Of a DNA stretch of 64,000 nucleotides, positions 1 through 12,398 are shown piece by piece. The notes under the pieces were generated by a model. That model searched no databases and was not told where the DNA came from. It saw nothing but the letters and a program-made list of their open reading frames with translations. Source of the DNA: Vitis vinifera (lineage: Eukaryota > Streptophyta > Magnoliopsida > Vitales > Vitaceae); contig NC_081820.1 in the NCBI RefSeq assembly GCF_030704535.1, positions 23,060,001-23,124,000 of the forward strand, read 5' to 3'. The position numbers and the translations under genes are program-made. Within the stretch, counting starts at the first letter, position 1. Every line of letters begins with the position of its first letter.

Positions 1-28
1 TATCATGATTTTTTTTGTTAAAGATACC

Positions 29-145
29 AAAAATGGAGGGGACCACTATTAAGAACTCCAAAAATGGAGAGTACCATGGTAAAAAACTCTAAAAATGAAG
101 GGGACCACCCTTAAGAAATCCAAAAATGAAGGGGATGAGTGGTGA
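29..145. repeat. 31-bp tandem repeat, about 3.7 copies
   Basis: Four successive starts of the motif AAAAATGRAGRG lie at 29, 60, 91 and 122, an exact 31-bp period. Copies differ by a few substitutions. The short minus-strand reading frame across it has no recognisable domain and I treat it as non-coding. Confidence 0.75.
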
Positions 146-898
146 TTTTTGTTATAGGAATAAAAAAAAATAAGAGTACTCCACTTGTCTATAGTTTCTG
201 GTGAGCTCAAAATTTTCCTTTCTAAGCTGATTTGGAATGCAAGTGTGTCAAGCAAGATGAGTTTCCCTTTTTTTTTTTTTGGGATGAGAAATAGAATGGA
301 AGAAAATTCTGAGTATTGGGAAACTTATGAGGAGAGGTGAAGTTTAGTTAATAGGTGTTGCCTTTGCAATGAGAAAAGTAAATCCTGTGTTCATATCCTC
401 ATCCATTGCAAATAAAAGTCTTCTCTTTGTTTGGTTCATACTTGTTAGCCAAGGCTCAACCACTCCCTAATTATACTACCTTGCTTGCTTAAGATGTGCA
501 CCTTATTAGAGGCACACCTCGTCTACTTTGTTTTCCCCTTTTTAACACTCTATTCTTAAAATTTTTTACTATGTATTAAAATTTATATAATTTCATTATT
601 TTGTTGCTGAATGCTTCTTTAAAATGTTTGGAATCTTAAAATTTTTGTTGCTTGGATTCACGGTTGGCTAATATTTTACAAAATTGATATGCATACTAAG
701 TTGCATTTCATTTTGCTTGGGAATGATTGTGCTTCAAGTGTGCCTTACTCCTATTAATGAGATTAATTAAAGTTAAATATTTTTATTAAACCACTCACAT
801 ATTTTTAGTCAATATGAAATCAAAATAATATAATATTTTTATTTAAAAAAATTAAAGTTAAATATTTTAAATCAAGCAATATAGTTTTATATATAAAA
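146..898. other. AT-rich intergenic stretch
   Basis: No gene, RNA or complete mobile element recognised. The sequence is AT-rich, with poly-T runs and no long reading frame with a known domain. Confidence 0.6.
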
Positions 899-1170
899 TT
901 AGAGTTAAAGTCGTAGTTGATGACTACGACTTTGACTATTTTTAAAGTAGTCAAAGTTGTAGTTACCAACTATGGTTTTAGAATTAAAGTTAAAGCCATA
1001 GTTGGTGACTACAACTTTGACTACTTTTAAAAATAATCAAAGCTGTAGTCACCAACTACGGTTTTAAACTTAAAGTTAAAACCATGGTTGGTGACTACGG
1101 TTTTGATCGTTTTTATCAAATAAAACCGTAATCACCAACTAAACCGTAGTCACCAACTACAGTTTTATGA
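899..1170. repeat. Array of nested inverted repeats (hairpin-rich)
   Basis: A core of the type GTAGTTGGTGACTAC recurs in both orientations at least six times (near 916, 960, 995, 1050, 1090 and 1150), separated by AAAACCGTAG/ACTTTGACTA-type linkers that are also complementary to each other. The single strand can therefore fold into several adjacent hairpins. No protein is encoded. It could be a decayed inverted-repeat transposon or a small satellite. I did not find clean terminal repeats or a target duplication. Confidence 0.7.
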
Positions 1171-2690
1171 TGTGATAATTTACATGGTACATAAGATATT
1201 ATTTTTAGAATCGGTTTACTTTATGGAATTTTTTTTTAAAAAAAGTTGCATTTTGGTCAAAGCTCCAAAGATGGAGAGGGGTTGGTTTTAGTGATGGGCT
1301 TTTCCATGTTGGCCTTAATGTATTAACTAAAGGGCCTGTCTTTTTCGTGGGCCTCTATTTGGCAAACACTAGTTTGCATTCTGTCACGTCAGAATGCTAA
1401 GCTATGGATAATTACGAAACATGGGTGCTTACGACGGATGATTGTGATTCTTGGGATTTTGGAAGTATTGTGAAGTGGGCATTGTGGAAAAATAAGTTAC
1501 TTATTTGATGATCATGACTACTGTCATGGTTCATAAGTCTTGAAGTTCTTTCAACAAACCCAATTTTAAGTTGACAACCTCTCCTTCCCCTTCCCCACCC
1601 CTTCATATCCAAACAAACAATAGGATGGGGTGTGTAGCCATCTCCATCATTGAATAATTTATGATAGGATTTGTATCTTTGAATGATGGTACAAATAAAT
1701 ACGTTAAAAAACATGCATGTGTTATCATTAATTATCGGTATTTATTCCATATTTATTGAAGCAATATCTTTCGAGTGGGATACAACTTGGACAAGTTGAC
1801 TTCATCCAACCTAAGTCGAACCCGATAATTAGACAATCAATTTTAGTACTTAGATTCATTCATATTATATTTTTTCGACATGAATTCAATTTGGATTGTG
1901 ATTAGACTTCGATCAAAATTTAAATAACTCGAACTTAACCAAAATCCGATTTAATATTTGTATGATAATTATGATATATATATCATCCTATATAATGATA
2001 TTAATTTTTTTGACAAAAAAAAAAAATTATCAAATTATAATTATATAATTTTTTTGGTCATTTTTCAGTAAAATATATAAATTTGTTTTTATTTTTTTTT
2101 TATTATATAAAACTTGATTCCATTTATTATTTAATTATTGTATGTCAAAATTTTGAATCATATAATCAGATTCACTTCAATTTAAAAAAGCGAGACTATT
2201 AACCATTAACTTGACTCATCCCATAAAGTAGACCCCGGTATCAAATAATCATACCAATTTCTTAATAATGAAAAAAAATCCATATTTTGTTAATGATATA
2301 ACGAGATTCAAAGATGTGCATGAGTTGATCGGTGATAACTTTTCGATATCTACCATGTAACTTCTGGTAGGATTACACACTTCTTACAGTGAAAACAAGC
2401 AGAATTTGTTGGCAACTCATGTGAATTGGGCACGGCAAATTCAGGCAAACCCCACTTCGATGGTATGTGAAAACACCCTCAAGTCGTTGAAGTACTTGGG
2501 CCAACCAAAGCTTGACTCATTGACTTGTTCTTTTACACATGATCTAATGAGAACCAGCGAAGCAGCCACCAAGCTTCGTTGACTCAGAGAGAGAAGAGAA
2601 GCTGCTCACTCTTTAGACCCACGGAATCCCTGGATGCATCCTCGAAATTGGACTAATATTATCAGGGTTTTAGTTTCTCCAAAAAGTCCA

Positions 2691-2803
2691 TACGACGTCG
2701 TCTCCCACATAGGGCTTTTGGCCTTTTTGTCCACCTTTGCAGACTGGCTTTTGCTGACCACAGGCTTGACCAGGGGATGACACGGTTTTATTGTATCTAT
2801 AAA
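2691..2803 (+). promoter_or_regulatory. Putative core promoter of HIPP-like gene A
   Basis: A TATA-like TCTATAAATT lies near 2796, about 100 bp before the start codon. An ACGT-core palindrome, GACGTC, inside ACGACGTCGTCTCCCAC near 2693-2709 is retained at the same relative place in gene copy B, which supports a regulatory role. Assignment rests on position and conservation only. Confidence 0.5.
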
Positions 2804-2896
2804 TTTGGTGTTTCAGATCGACCTTCTTCCTCCATCCCTTTCTCCACTACTCTTCTTCTTTTTCAGTGTCTGGTCTGGTATCATTTCCATAACTCA

Positions 2897-3944
2897 ATGG
2901 CCATGAAGGTCTGTTGTCTCTTTGATATAGCTTTTTGTTTTTGGGTTTGCTCTGTTTTCTTTGAGGAATAAGCTTGCATGGCTGTGATGGGTTTTGTCTG
3001 CTTGGTTGCTGAGAAACTGACGAAAAGGAAAAGGAAAGGAAAGAAAAGATGTTGGAACCTTTTTGAAAAGCTTATTCTTCTACGATTAGAAGAATTGAGT
3101 TTTCTTGTTGTTTCTTTTCCTAATTTTTCTCAGAAATCAAACAGAGCATTAAGGAATTTGAATAAAATTTATGGTTTTGCTTGATTTGAGCTCATATTCT
3201 CACTTCGGTTGGCTTTATAAAGATGAAAATTTTCTGGGTCTTCTGATATTTTTCTTATTGTTGATGGGTGTTCCCCTTTTTCTCTGAATCACAGCATATC
3301 TCAGGCTGTTCTTTATTTTGTTGTGACAGAAAACAATCTTGAAGGTGGAGTTATTCGATGACAAAAGCAAGCAGAAGGCCATGAAGAATGTCGCTTGCCT
3401 TCCAGGTATTGAATCTGAAGTTCTTGCAAAATTCACTCTAATCCCTGTTTGGTTTATGTGAAAACTGAGCAAAATTAAGAGTTTATTTTCATCCAAAAGA
3501 CTAAAAAAATCACACAATGATTTCGTTGGCTTTCTCTTCTTTTTCCTACTCTTTCCCATCAACCAAATGGTTTATTTAACTCACAGAAGAAAACCCAGTT
3601 CCTAAAAGCTTAAAAACTACTAAATCTGAATTGTTTTGAATTGCAATTTTGCAGGAGTTTCTTCAGTTTCCATGGATATGAAGGACAAGAAATTGACTGT
3701 AATTGGAGATGTGGATCCAGTAAGCATAGTGGGCAGGTTGAGGAAGCTTTGCCACCCAGAGATATTATCAGTTGGCCCAGCAAAAGAGCCAGAGAAGAAG
3801 AAGGAGGAACCCAAGAAAAAAGAGGACCCTAAAGATCAATGGGCTGATCTTGTTAAAGCATACCAAGCTTATAATCCTCACTATACCACACACTATTTTG
3901 TTAGAAGTGCGGAAGAAGACCCGAATGCTTGTGTCATTTGTTAA
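2897..3944 (+). CDS. Heavy-metal-associated isoprenylated plant protein (HIPP-like), copy A
   Basis: Three exons with GT-AG introns: 2897-2908, 3330-3405 and 3655-3944, giving 125 residues. The first exon encodes only four residues (MAMK), so the gene is easily missed by single-frame searches. Residues about 4-70 form a single HMA fold: a [10 protein letters not shown] first strand, helix KQKAMKNV, then [19 protein letters not shown]. The usual CxxC metal site is replaced by DDKSK, so heavy-metal binding at that site is unlikely. A Lys/Glu/Pro-rich linker follows (about 76-90), and the protein ends in CVIC, a CaaX-type prenylation signal that would tether it to membranes. The family is linked to metal and stress responses, and some cysteine-less members are pathogen-effector targets; neither role can be shown here. 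It pairs with the gene at 10728. Splicing is deduced from consensus sites and frame. Confidence 0.88.
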
Positions 3945-4960
3945 TCACCAGATCATAGAAGAATCCAAAAAGGCAAAAGCAATAGTATCTGTGTGTGGGT
4001 AATTATAGATATGGGTCTTCTATAATGATGGTGCACCCAAGAACAGAAGCCTTATGTACAGTACTGGATGGTGGGTGTTTGATTTTCTATTGTATGCCAG
4101 TTTTCATTTGGAATGTATCAAATTTTGGGTTGTTTTTTTTTTCCATGAATGAAGTAAGAACTTGGAGTTGTTATGATAATTGAATATTCTGTCTCCTTGG
4201 TGATGGAAATTTGAGATGACGACATAGTAAAGAATGTCTCCTTTTGTTTCAATTATTTCGTATCCTTTTAAGCTTTTCGCCAACAAAAAAAAAAAAAAAA
4301 AAAAAAAGGAAGAAGAGAAAGGAAACTTGGATACTTTATTATTGAGTGGCTCACTACCATACAATTACAATCCATTGATGAGGCTGAAAAGTTTGCTCTT
4401 CTTCTATTCATTTCAAATTATTGTGACCATTTGTCTCTCAATTCCACTTTTGTGGGAGTTTCTAAAGAAGATATTTACATATTTTGTGATGATGGATACA
4501 AGAATTGATCTTTGTTTTTTTTTGGTATTATTGAGAAGTGTCTCAAATTTTTAATTAATATAAAAAAGTAATTGAAAATATTTTTATAAATATTATATGT
4601 TATTAAGAAAAGGTAATGTGATAGGCATAACTTGTGAAGAGTATGTTCAGGACCATCTATCGGTATATGCATGCATGAATCACTTTAAAACATTATATAC
4701 CCTTTTTATTCTCTTTCATTTACAGGTATATGCAGGAATCACTTTAAAACATTATATATATTTTTTTTATATGTGGATCGTTTTATTTTTGTGTTCTTGT
4801 GTTAACATGTTTACATTGAAGCAACACATATATATGTTATAAATGCAGAAGTGATTTGTGCCAAATTTTTGGAATCTAAGTGATTGGTTTTTAGTGGGTT
4901 ATCAAACCAATGTTGGCTCTTTTATTCTCTCATCATCTACCTCTTTAGTTTTCAGGTTAA

Positions 4961-6351
4961 ACTGAGCTTAAACTTAGAGAAAATATCTTATAAATAAACA
5001 TATTATAAATTTTTATTATATAATATAAGATACAAATCATCACGAAAAAATTATTGTGGAACTTCAAGTGATAAATAAAATCTTTCAAATTTTCTAATTA
5101 ATAATAATTTTATATCATGTATTATATAAATTTATGCATCTTCTCATTTTTTTTAATAAAACTGAATACAAATTTTGTTAGTTGACATTAATAATAAAAT
5201 AAAAAATTTAAAAATTAAGAGTATAAGTAAAACTAAAATATTGAAAAATTAAATACAATTAAAATGAAATATTTAAAAATTAAATACAATTAAAACCGAA
5301 AAACTAATTTTTTTTTTAAATATTGGTTCCCATTGTATTTTCAACTATTTCTAGATATCTCTATTTTCTATTATTGTGTTTTAGTGAAGTCAAAGTCAAC
5401 ATTTTATTTTTATATTTTTAGTTTTAAAGTTTTTTTTTAGTTTTAATTTTTAAAATTTCTTATTTTTTTATTTCAAATTAATTTTTATGATAAAAAAAAT
5501 TGTTAATTAGTATTCAGAAATACTTATAAAAAAGTGCATATATTTTAAAATATTTTTAAATAAATGAAGATAAATCATATTTATAAAATTTAGAATTCTT
5601 TTTTCTATATTCTTTCAAATTGACGGGCTAAAACCCATTTTTCTTTTTATTAAAAATTAATTAATATTTCATTATATAATATAAATAAAAAATGTTTTAT
5701 TTTATTTTTTGGTGTTGGGTATATATAAGGAAAAGAAAATGGAAACACACACTTATGAAAAAAATTCTTCAAATTTTGTTCTTTTTTAAATAAACTTGAA
5801 AACTTTGCCAAACACTTAATAAATCTTGGGTGGTAATTTTTTATGAATAAAATTTATTTATTTTTAAACTTATCATAGTTTTTCAACTTCTGCTTAATGG
5901 ATTAGTCTATAGAAGGCTAAGACAGAAAATCCAAACAGATAGCTTTATTATTCATTGATTTCAAGATATGGAAACTATCTGCCTTTTAATGGGTCATTAC
6001 ATTCCCATAAATCATAAAATTTATTTCCTTTTTTTCCTTCATTTTCTTAGGTTCCCAATAACCTTTTTTTACTTCTCTTTGTCAAATCCCTTCAAGTTCA
6101 TCTATTTATTTTCTTCCTTTTCAAATTCACATGTTTAAGCTCTTGCTTTTAAACATTTGAATAAAGAATAAGAACGAGAAATCTGAGAGTTGCTCCACTC
6201 TCGTGTCAATCACTTTTATTCCTCTCATTAGACCATTCGTAACACTTATAGTCATAACTGGATTATTTCCCAATAATTATTGTATCTATGAGTCACATTA
6301 ATTTATTGATCAACAAAATCTCAATCCTTAACTACCAATGCATTGTAAATA
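4961..6351. other. AT-rich intergenic stretch
   Basis: Long runs of A and T, no domain-bearing reading frame on either strand, and no terminal repeats that I could pair. Nothing is annotated here. Confidence 0.6.
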
Positions 6352-6554
6352 TTGAGCATCTTGTCTCGGAAAAAAAAGCTACATCCTGGACTAATAATTT
6401 AAGTGATACACAATCAATTTTGTTTTTTTATTAAATTATTTGTTAGAATAAAAATAAAAATAAAAAATATTTTTTTAGTCATTCCTTATGGTGGTATTAC
6501 GGATTTATATATAATACAAACACTGTTAAAACATTCATCATGTTTTCAATTACT

Positions 6555-6984
6555 TTTTAAAAGGAGAATTACCCAAAAGGGTGGGCTGGGCAGAACAATT
6601 ACTAGAAAGGGTGATATCTTTTAATAATTCTTGAGGAATACTTTAATAGGCTTAATATACCAAAACTGCCCTTTAACTAAAACTTTTAAAATTCAAAGCA
6701 TTTAAAGCACTTCACTTGATTTGTCAATACATTTATGGTACATGGGTCCCACATTTATTGTAATTATTGATATTTAAATTTTAAATCAAAATTTTGGGTT
6801 TAACCCTTACAATTATATATAATTTGTTATTTAAATTTACTATTTAAAACAAAAATACTTTTAAAAACTATTTTCAAAATATCATTTATTGTTTTTTTAC
6901 CTTTTTTTTTATTTTATTCTAATTTTTAATTTTATGAAGAAAAAAAATAAGTTTATAATTATATAATAAAAATGATGATTTTTT

Positions 6985-7039
<55 letters not shown>

Positions 7040-8293
7040 TTTAAATTGATAAATTATGTTTTTGTATTAAATTTAAGGAAGATAAAATATTTAATTTTTC
7101 ATTCAGATTCTCTAAAAAGAATAAGAAAATGATAGATAATGTTTAATCATTTTTTATTTTTATAATAAAATAATTTAAAAAAATTTATATGATTTTTTTT
7201 CCTTTGCATTTTTTATTTTTTATTTTAATTTTCATATAAATTTTTTTTCTCAATGCATATGATGTTAATATATTTAATATGTTGAATATTAATAAGGTAT
7301 AATAGGTGATCCTCAAGATTATTACTTTTATTATAAAATACAGACACAACAAAAATATGTTATAATTACAATATAAATACACTTACATTACAATAAAACC
7401 TAATTAAGAAATTTATGAAAATTTTTATAAAAATGGTAATTTTGCATGATCATACCATATTTCACAACATACCTATATTATAAATAATTTCTGAAATAAA
7501 ATGAAATACTAATTTGAATTCACGTAGTTTATATATATATATACAAAATTATTAAATAATTTCAAAACACTAAATCAATATTGTTAATATATTAATACGA
7601 TGTGTTAATACCAATAGGGTATGAATAAACATATTTAGAATTATTACTTTTGTAAGTAAATATAAGTATGACATAAATGCATTATACTTACAATACAAAT
7701 ACACTATCATTACAATATATTATAACATAATTTAATTTATTTTTACTTAATTTTTTTCATGTACTATTACCCAATGAATAATTGTGAGTTATTCCATTTA
7801 ATAGGTGTGTGTTTGTCAATTGAATATTTATATATTATTCAATTGATGAGTACTTGTAAAAAATAATTATTCATTATATTATGATAACAAAATTTTTAAT
7901 TGTATGTTTTATATATAAAACGATATAATAACTTTAGGATATGGTTTTTATTTATGAGATATTAAAAATTATTTTTTTACAAGGTTCTTTAAAAAATCTC
8001 AATTTTTTTGAAAAAAAAAACAGCAAATTTTTAAACAGTCAATTGTTCAAAAGTGACAACAATTTGAAATGTACTGTTGATTGCCTATCAACTGTACTTA
8101 TCATCATGTATGAGCCTCATATCATTTATCAACTTGTACTTATCATCGTATATGAACCTCACATCATTAACAATCTCAATTTATTTATAAATAATATAAA
8201 AAACATATTTAAGGGTAAAATTGTCCTTAAAAAAAGTGAGTCTTCATAGTCATTATTTTTTCTAATCCATACTTTTGGATAATTCTCCTTTTT
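6555..8293. mobile_element. Non-autonomous inverted-repeat DNA transposon, MULE-like
   Basis: The ends are inverted: AAAAGGAGAATTACCCAAAA near 6558 faces CTTTTGGATAATTCTCCTTTT near 8272, about 20 bp with one or two mismatches. The related empty site near 8576-8590 (unit 2) reads straight from a TTTTTTAAAA tract into the downstream flank, whereas here T/A-rich flank is present on both sides. This fits a target duplication of about 8-9 bp, although the low complexity prevents an exact call. No transposase is encoded. Inside are an (AT)n tract, a degenerate direct repeat around 7270-7400 and 7570-7720, and a 48-bp doublet near 8090-8180. Mutator-like is my best guess from end sequence and likely duplication length; hAT is an alternative. 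Confidence 0.65.
6988..7034. repeat. (AT)n microsatellite
   Basis: Uninterrupted alternating A and T for about 45 bp inside the inverted-repeat element. Confidence 0.9.
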
Positions 8294-8686
8294 TTTTTTT
8301 AAATACTATTTAAAAAAATCACAAATTTATTTTTAAAATAACCTACTTTTAGAATAAATTTTTAAAATATTATTTTCAGTTAAAATTTTTATTATTGAGC
8401 ATCTTGTCTCGGAAAAAAACTACATCTAGGACTGGACTAATAATTTAAGCGATACACAATTAATTTTATTTTTTATTAAATTATTTGTCAAAATAAAAAA
8501 TATTTTTTTAGTCATTCCTTATGATGGTATCACATATTTATATATAATACAAACATTTTTTTAGTCATGTTTTCAATTATTTTTTAAAATGCCATTTAAA
8601 AAAATCACAAATTTATTTTTAAAATAACCTACTTTTAGAATAAATTTTTAAAATATTATTTTCAGTTAAAATTTTTACTATTTTTT

Positions 8687-8920
8687 TAAATTAAAAACTA
8701 TTTCGAAGAGACCATTTCAAAAGTACTATATAAGATATTGTATTTTAATTATTAAAATATATTATTTAAATAAAAGCTCTACTAATTCGGCCCAGACTCA
8801 TGGTCCAAAGCGTGGAGGCTTCTGGCAATAATTTGCGATGACTGGTCAATGCTGAAGGGCAGACTTGACGGATTCAACGTTGACTGGCGGCCGAGGGTGG
8901 CGGCCGAACCGCCACAACCA
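8687..8920. other. Spacer with a GC-richer patch
   Basis: 8790-8915 is distinctly GC-richer than its surroundings (GGCGGCCGAGGGTGGCGGCC) and sits exactly before the start of duplication copy B. No gene, RNA or element is recognised in it. Confidence 0.5.
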
Positions 8921-10499
8921 AAGATAGAGAGGTATTGGTTTTAGGGATGGGCTTTTCCATGTTGGGCTTAATGTATTCGTTTAAATGTCTTTTTCGTGGG
9001 CCCCCATTTGGTAAACATTTATTTGCAATTCTGTCACGTCAGGATGTTAAAGTGATAGAAAATTACGGAATGTGGGTGCTATGATTGTTATTCTTCGTAT
9101 TTTGGAAGTATTGTGAAGTGGGGACTGTGGAAAAATAAGTTTTTTATTTGATGATCACGACTACTGTGTGCGCATGGTTCGGAAGTCTTGAAATTCTTTC
9201 AACAAACCCACTTGTGACGTTCACAGCCTCTCCTGCTTTCCCCCTTGATACCCAAACAAACAATGGAATGGGTGTGTAGCCATCTCCATCATTGAATAAT
9301 TCCCCCCCTTGATACCCAAACAAACGATGGAATGGGAATGTACCCATCTCCATCATTGAATAATGTACGATAGAATTTGGATCGTTGTAAAACGATGGTA
9401 CAAATAAATACATATTAAAGTCATAAAATTCAAAAGCATGTATGTATTACTATCAGTTATTAATAGTCGTTTAATCTTTATCGAAACAATACTTTTCGAT
9501 TGGGATACAACTTGAACGAGGTGGACTCCATTGAACCTAAGTCATAATCAATAATTGGACAAATCGATTTTGATTCTTAAATTGATTGATTCATAGTATA
9601 CTTTTTCAACGTGAATTCAATTTGGATCGAGATTGGACTTGGGTTAAAATTTAAATAACTCGAACTTAATCAAAACTCGATTTAACATTTGTATCATATT
9701 TATGATGTGTATTATCCTATATAATGATATTAATTTTTTTTTTTGGATTTAAAATACATTATCAAATTATAATTATATCATTTTTTTTAGAAAGATATAC
9801 AAATTGGTTTTATTTATTTTTTATTATATTAAACTTGATTTCATTTATTGTTTCATTTTTGCATGCCAAAATTTTGAATTACTTCAATTTTAAAAAAAAA
9901 CAAGATTATGTTTGAACTTGAGTTAACTATTAACTTGACTCATCCCATCAGGTAAAACCCGAGTATCATATAATCATACTTATTTTTTAATAATAAAAAA
10001 CATACTTATTTTTTAATAATAAAAAACAACCTATATTTTAGGAAGGATATAAATAAATGAGATTCGAATATAAAGTAACGGACCTAAAGATTTGGTGACA
10101 TGATTTGATTTTGGTGATAACTTTTCAATTTATAATTTCTACCGTGCAACTCCCGTGGGATTACACACTTTTTACAATGAAAACGACCAGAATTTGTTGG
10201 TAACCCATGTGAATTAGGCACGGCAAATTCAGGAAAAAAAAAATGCAAGCCCCACTTCTATAGCGTGTGAAAACACCCTCAAGTGATTGAGGTACTTGGG
10301 CCAGCCAAAACCCCAACTTTGACTCATAAACGTTCTTCCACACATGATCTAATGAGAACCAGCGAAGCAGCGACCAAGCTTCATTGACTCAGGAGAGAGG
10401 AGCGAAGCTTCCCACTCTTCACACCCACGGAATCTCTCGAAGCATCGCGGAAATTGAACTAAATCTTATCAGGGTATTAGTTTCTCCTAAATGTTCAAA

Positions 10500-10612
10500 C
10501 GACGTCGTCTCCCACGTAGGGTTTTTTGCCATTTTGTCCATCTTTGCGTCTGGCTTTTGCTGACCATATACTTGACCCGGGGTTGACACGGTTTTTATTG
10601 TATCTATAAATA
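10500..10612 (+). promoter_or_regulatory. Putative core promoter of HIPP-like gene B
   Basis: A TATA-like TATCTATAAATATT near 10601 and the same GACGTCGTCTCCCACGTAGG box at 10501-10520 as in copy A. Here the second ACGT core (CACGTAGG) is intact, whereas copy A has CACATAGG. That is a possible expression difference between the paralogues. Confidence 0.5.
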
Positions 10613-10727
10613 TTGGTGTTCCGGGGACTCACTCCACCACCAATTTCACAACTTCTTACACATCAACTTCCCTTTCTCCACTACCCTTCTTTTTCAGTCT
10701 CTGGTCTGGTATAATTTCCATAATTCA

Positions 10728-11824
10728 ATGGAGATAAAGGTCTGTTGTCTCTCTGATATAGCTTTTTGTTTTTGAGTTTGTTCTGTTTTCCTTGAGGAAT
10801 AAGCTTGCATGGCTGTGATGGGTTGTGATGGGTTTTGGCTGTTTGGTTGCTGAGAAACTGAGGAAAAGGAAAGGAAAGAAAATATTTAGGGGCCTTGTTG
10901 AAAAGCTTAACTCTTCTGTTCTACAATCAGAAGAATTGAGTTTTCTTGTTGTTTCTTTTCCTAATTTTTCTCAGAAATCAAACGGAGCATTAAGGAATTT
11001 GAATAAGTTCTATGGGTTTTGCTTTGCTTGAGCTCCTATTCTCACTTTAGTAGGTTTTGTAAAGATGAAAGTTTTCTAGGTCTTTTGAATTTTTTTTTTT
11101 ATTGTTGATGGTTGTTCCCCTTTTTCTTTTTCTCTGAATCACAGCGTATCTCAAGCTGTTCTTTATTTTGTTGTGACAGAAAATAATCTTGAAGTTGGAG
11201 GTATTCGATGACAAAGCCAAGCAGAAGGCCATGAAGAATGTCTCTTCCCTTCCAGGTATTGAATCTGAAGTTATTGCAAAATTTACTCTAATCCCTGTTT
11301 GGACCTTTGGTTTATGTGAAAACTGAGCAAATTTAAGAGTTTGTTTTCATCCCAAAGACTAAAAAATTCACGCAATGTTTTGTTTGGCTTTCTCTTCTTT
11401 TTCTTACCCTTTCCCATCAACCAAATGGTTTATTGAACTCACAGAAGAAAACCCAGTTCCTAAAAGCTTAAAAACTGCTCCAATCTGAATGGTTTTAAAT
11501 TGCAATTTTGCAGGAGTTACTTCAATCTCCGTGGATATGAAGGACAAGAAATTGACTGTAATCGGAGATGTGGATCCAGTATGCATAGTGAGCAAGTTGA
11601 GGAAGTTTTGCCGCACAGAGATATTATCAGTTGGACCAGCAAAAGAGCCAGAGAAGAAGAAGGAGGAGCCTAAGAAAGAGGAGCCCAAGAAAGAAGAGAA
11701 GAAGGACGCTAAAGAACAATTGGCTGATCTTGTTAAAGCACACCAAGCCTTTTACCCTCAATATGCCCCACACTACTATGTTAGAAGTGTGGAAGAAGAC
11801 CCAAATGCTTGTGTCATTTGTTAA
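10728..11824 (+). CDS. Heavy-metal-associated isoprenylated plant protein (HIPP-like), copy B
   Basis: Same three-exon structure as the gene at 2897: exons 10728-10739, 11180-11255 and 11514-11824, all with GT-AG boundaries, 132 residues. The N-terminus [16 protein letters not shown] leads into one HMA domain (about residues 4-70) without the CxxC metal motif. The acidic/basic linker is longer than in copy A because of an extra KKEEP-type repeat ([14 protein letters not shown]). The C-terminus is again CVIC, predicting prenylation and membrane association. Most differences from copy A lie in the linker and the helix after DPVCIV. Both genes look translatable, so this is a live tandem pair rather than gene plus pseudogene. 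Function beyond the family is not visible. Confidence 0.88.
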
Positions 11825-12398
11825 TCACCAGATCATAGAAGAACCCAAAAAGGCAAAAGCAATGGTATCGGTATCTGTCTATGGGTGATTATAGATATGG
11901 GCCTTCTATAATGATGGTGCACTCAAGAACAGAAGCCTTATGTACAGTACTGAATGGTTAGTGGATGGTGGGTGTTTGATTGTTTATTGTTTGCCAGTTT
12001 TGATTTGGCGTGTATCATATTTTGGGTTGTTTTTTTCCATGAATGAAGTAAGAACTTGGAGTTGTTATGATAATTGAATATTCTGTCTCCTTGGTGATGG
12101 AAATTTGAGATGACGACATAGAAAAGAATATCACCTTTTGTTTCAATTATTTCATACCCTTTTAAGCTTTTCACCAAAAAGGAAATAAAAAAATAAAAAA
12201 GGAAACTTGGAAACTTTATTGTTGAGTGGCTCACTACCATAAAAAATTACAATCCAATGATAATGATCTAGAGGCTGAAAATATGCTCTTCTTCTATTTA
12301 TTTCAAATTATTGTAACTATCTGGCTCTCAATTCTACTTTTGTGGGAGTTCCTAAAGAAGATAATTTACATATTTTGTGATGATAGATACAAGGACCA

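Larger units (their letters stand above)
1256..4960. repeat. Tandem duplication block, copy A (HIPP-like gene and flanks)
   Basis: From about 1256 (CCAAAGATGGAGAGG) to about 4960 (TTCAGGTTAAACTGAGCTT) the sequence is paralogous to 8921-16012: promoter, introns, exons and 3' flank all align by eye with scattered substitutions and indels. The copies are direct repeats. Copy B is longer mainly because a copia element sits in its 3' flank. Confidence 0.85.
6352..8680. repeat. Two tandem copies of a ~290-bp AT-rich unit, the first interrupted
   Basis: Unit 1 is 6352-6554 plus about 8294-8386. Unit 2 is 8393-8680. Both begin ATTGAGCATCTTGTCTCGG, pass through GTCATTCCTTATG and end AAATCACAAATTTATTTTTAAAATAACC. 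Unit 1 is split by an inverted-repeat element, so unit 2 serves as a related empty site. Confidence 0.8.

Noticed and set aside
2777..3184. Small plus-strand frames overlapping the first intron of HIPP-like gene A
   Set aside because: They cover promoter, the 12-base first exon and intron 1. The splice-based model explains the conservation.
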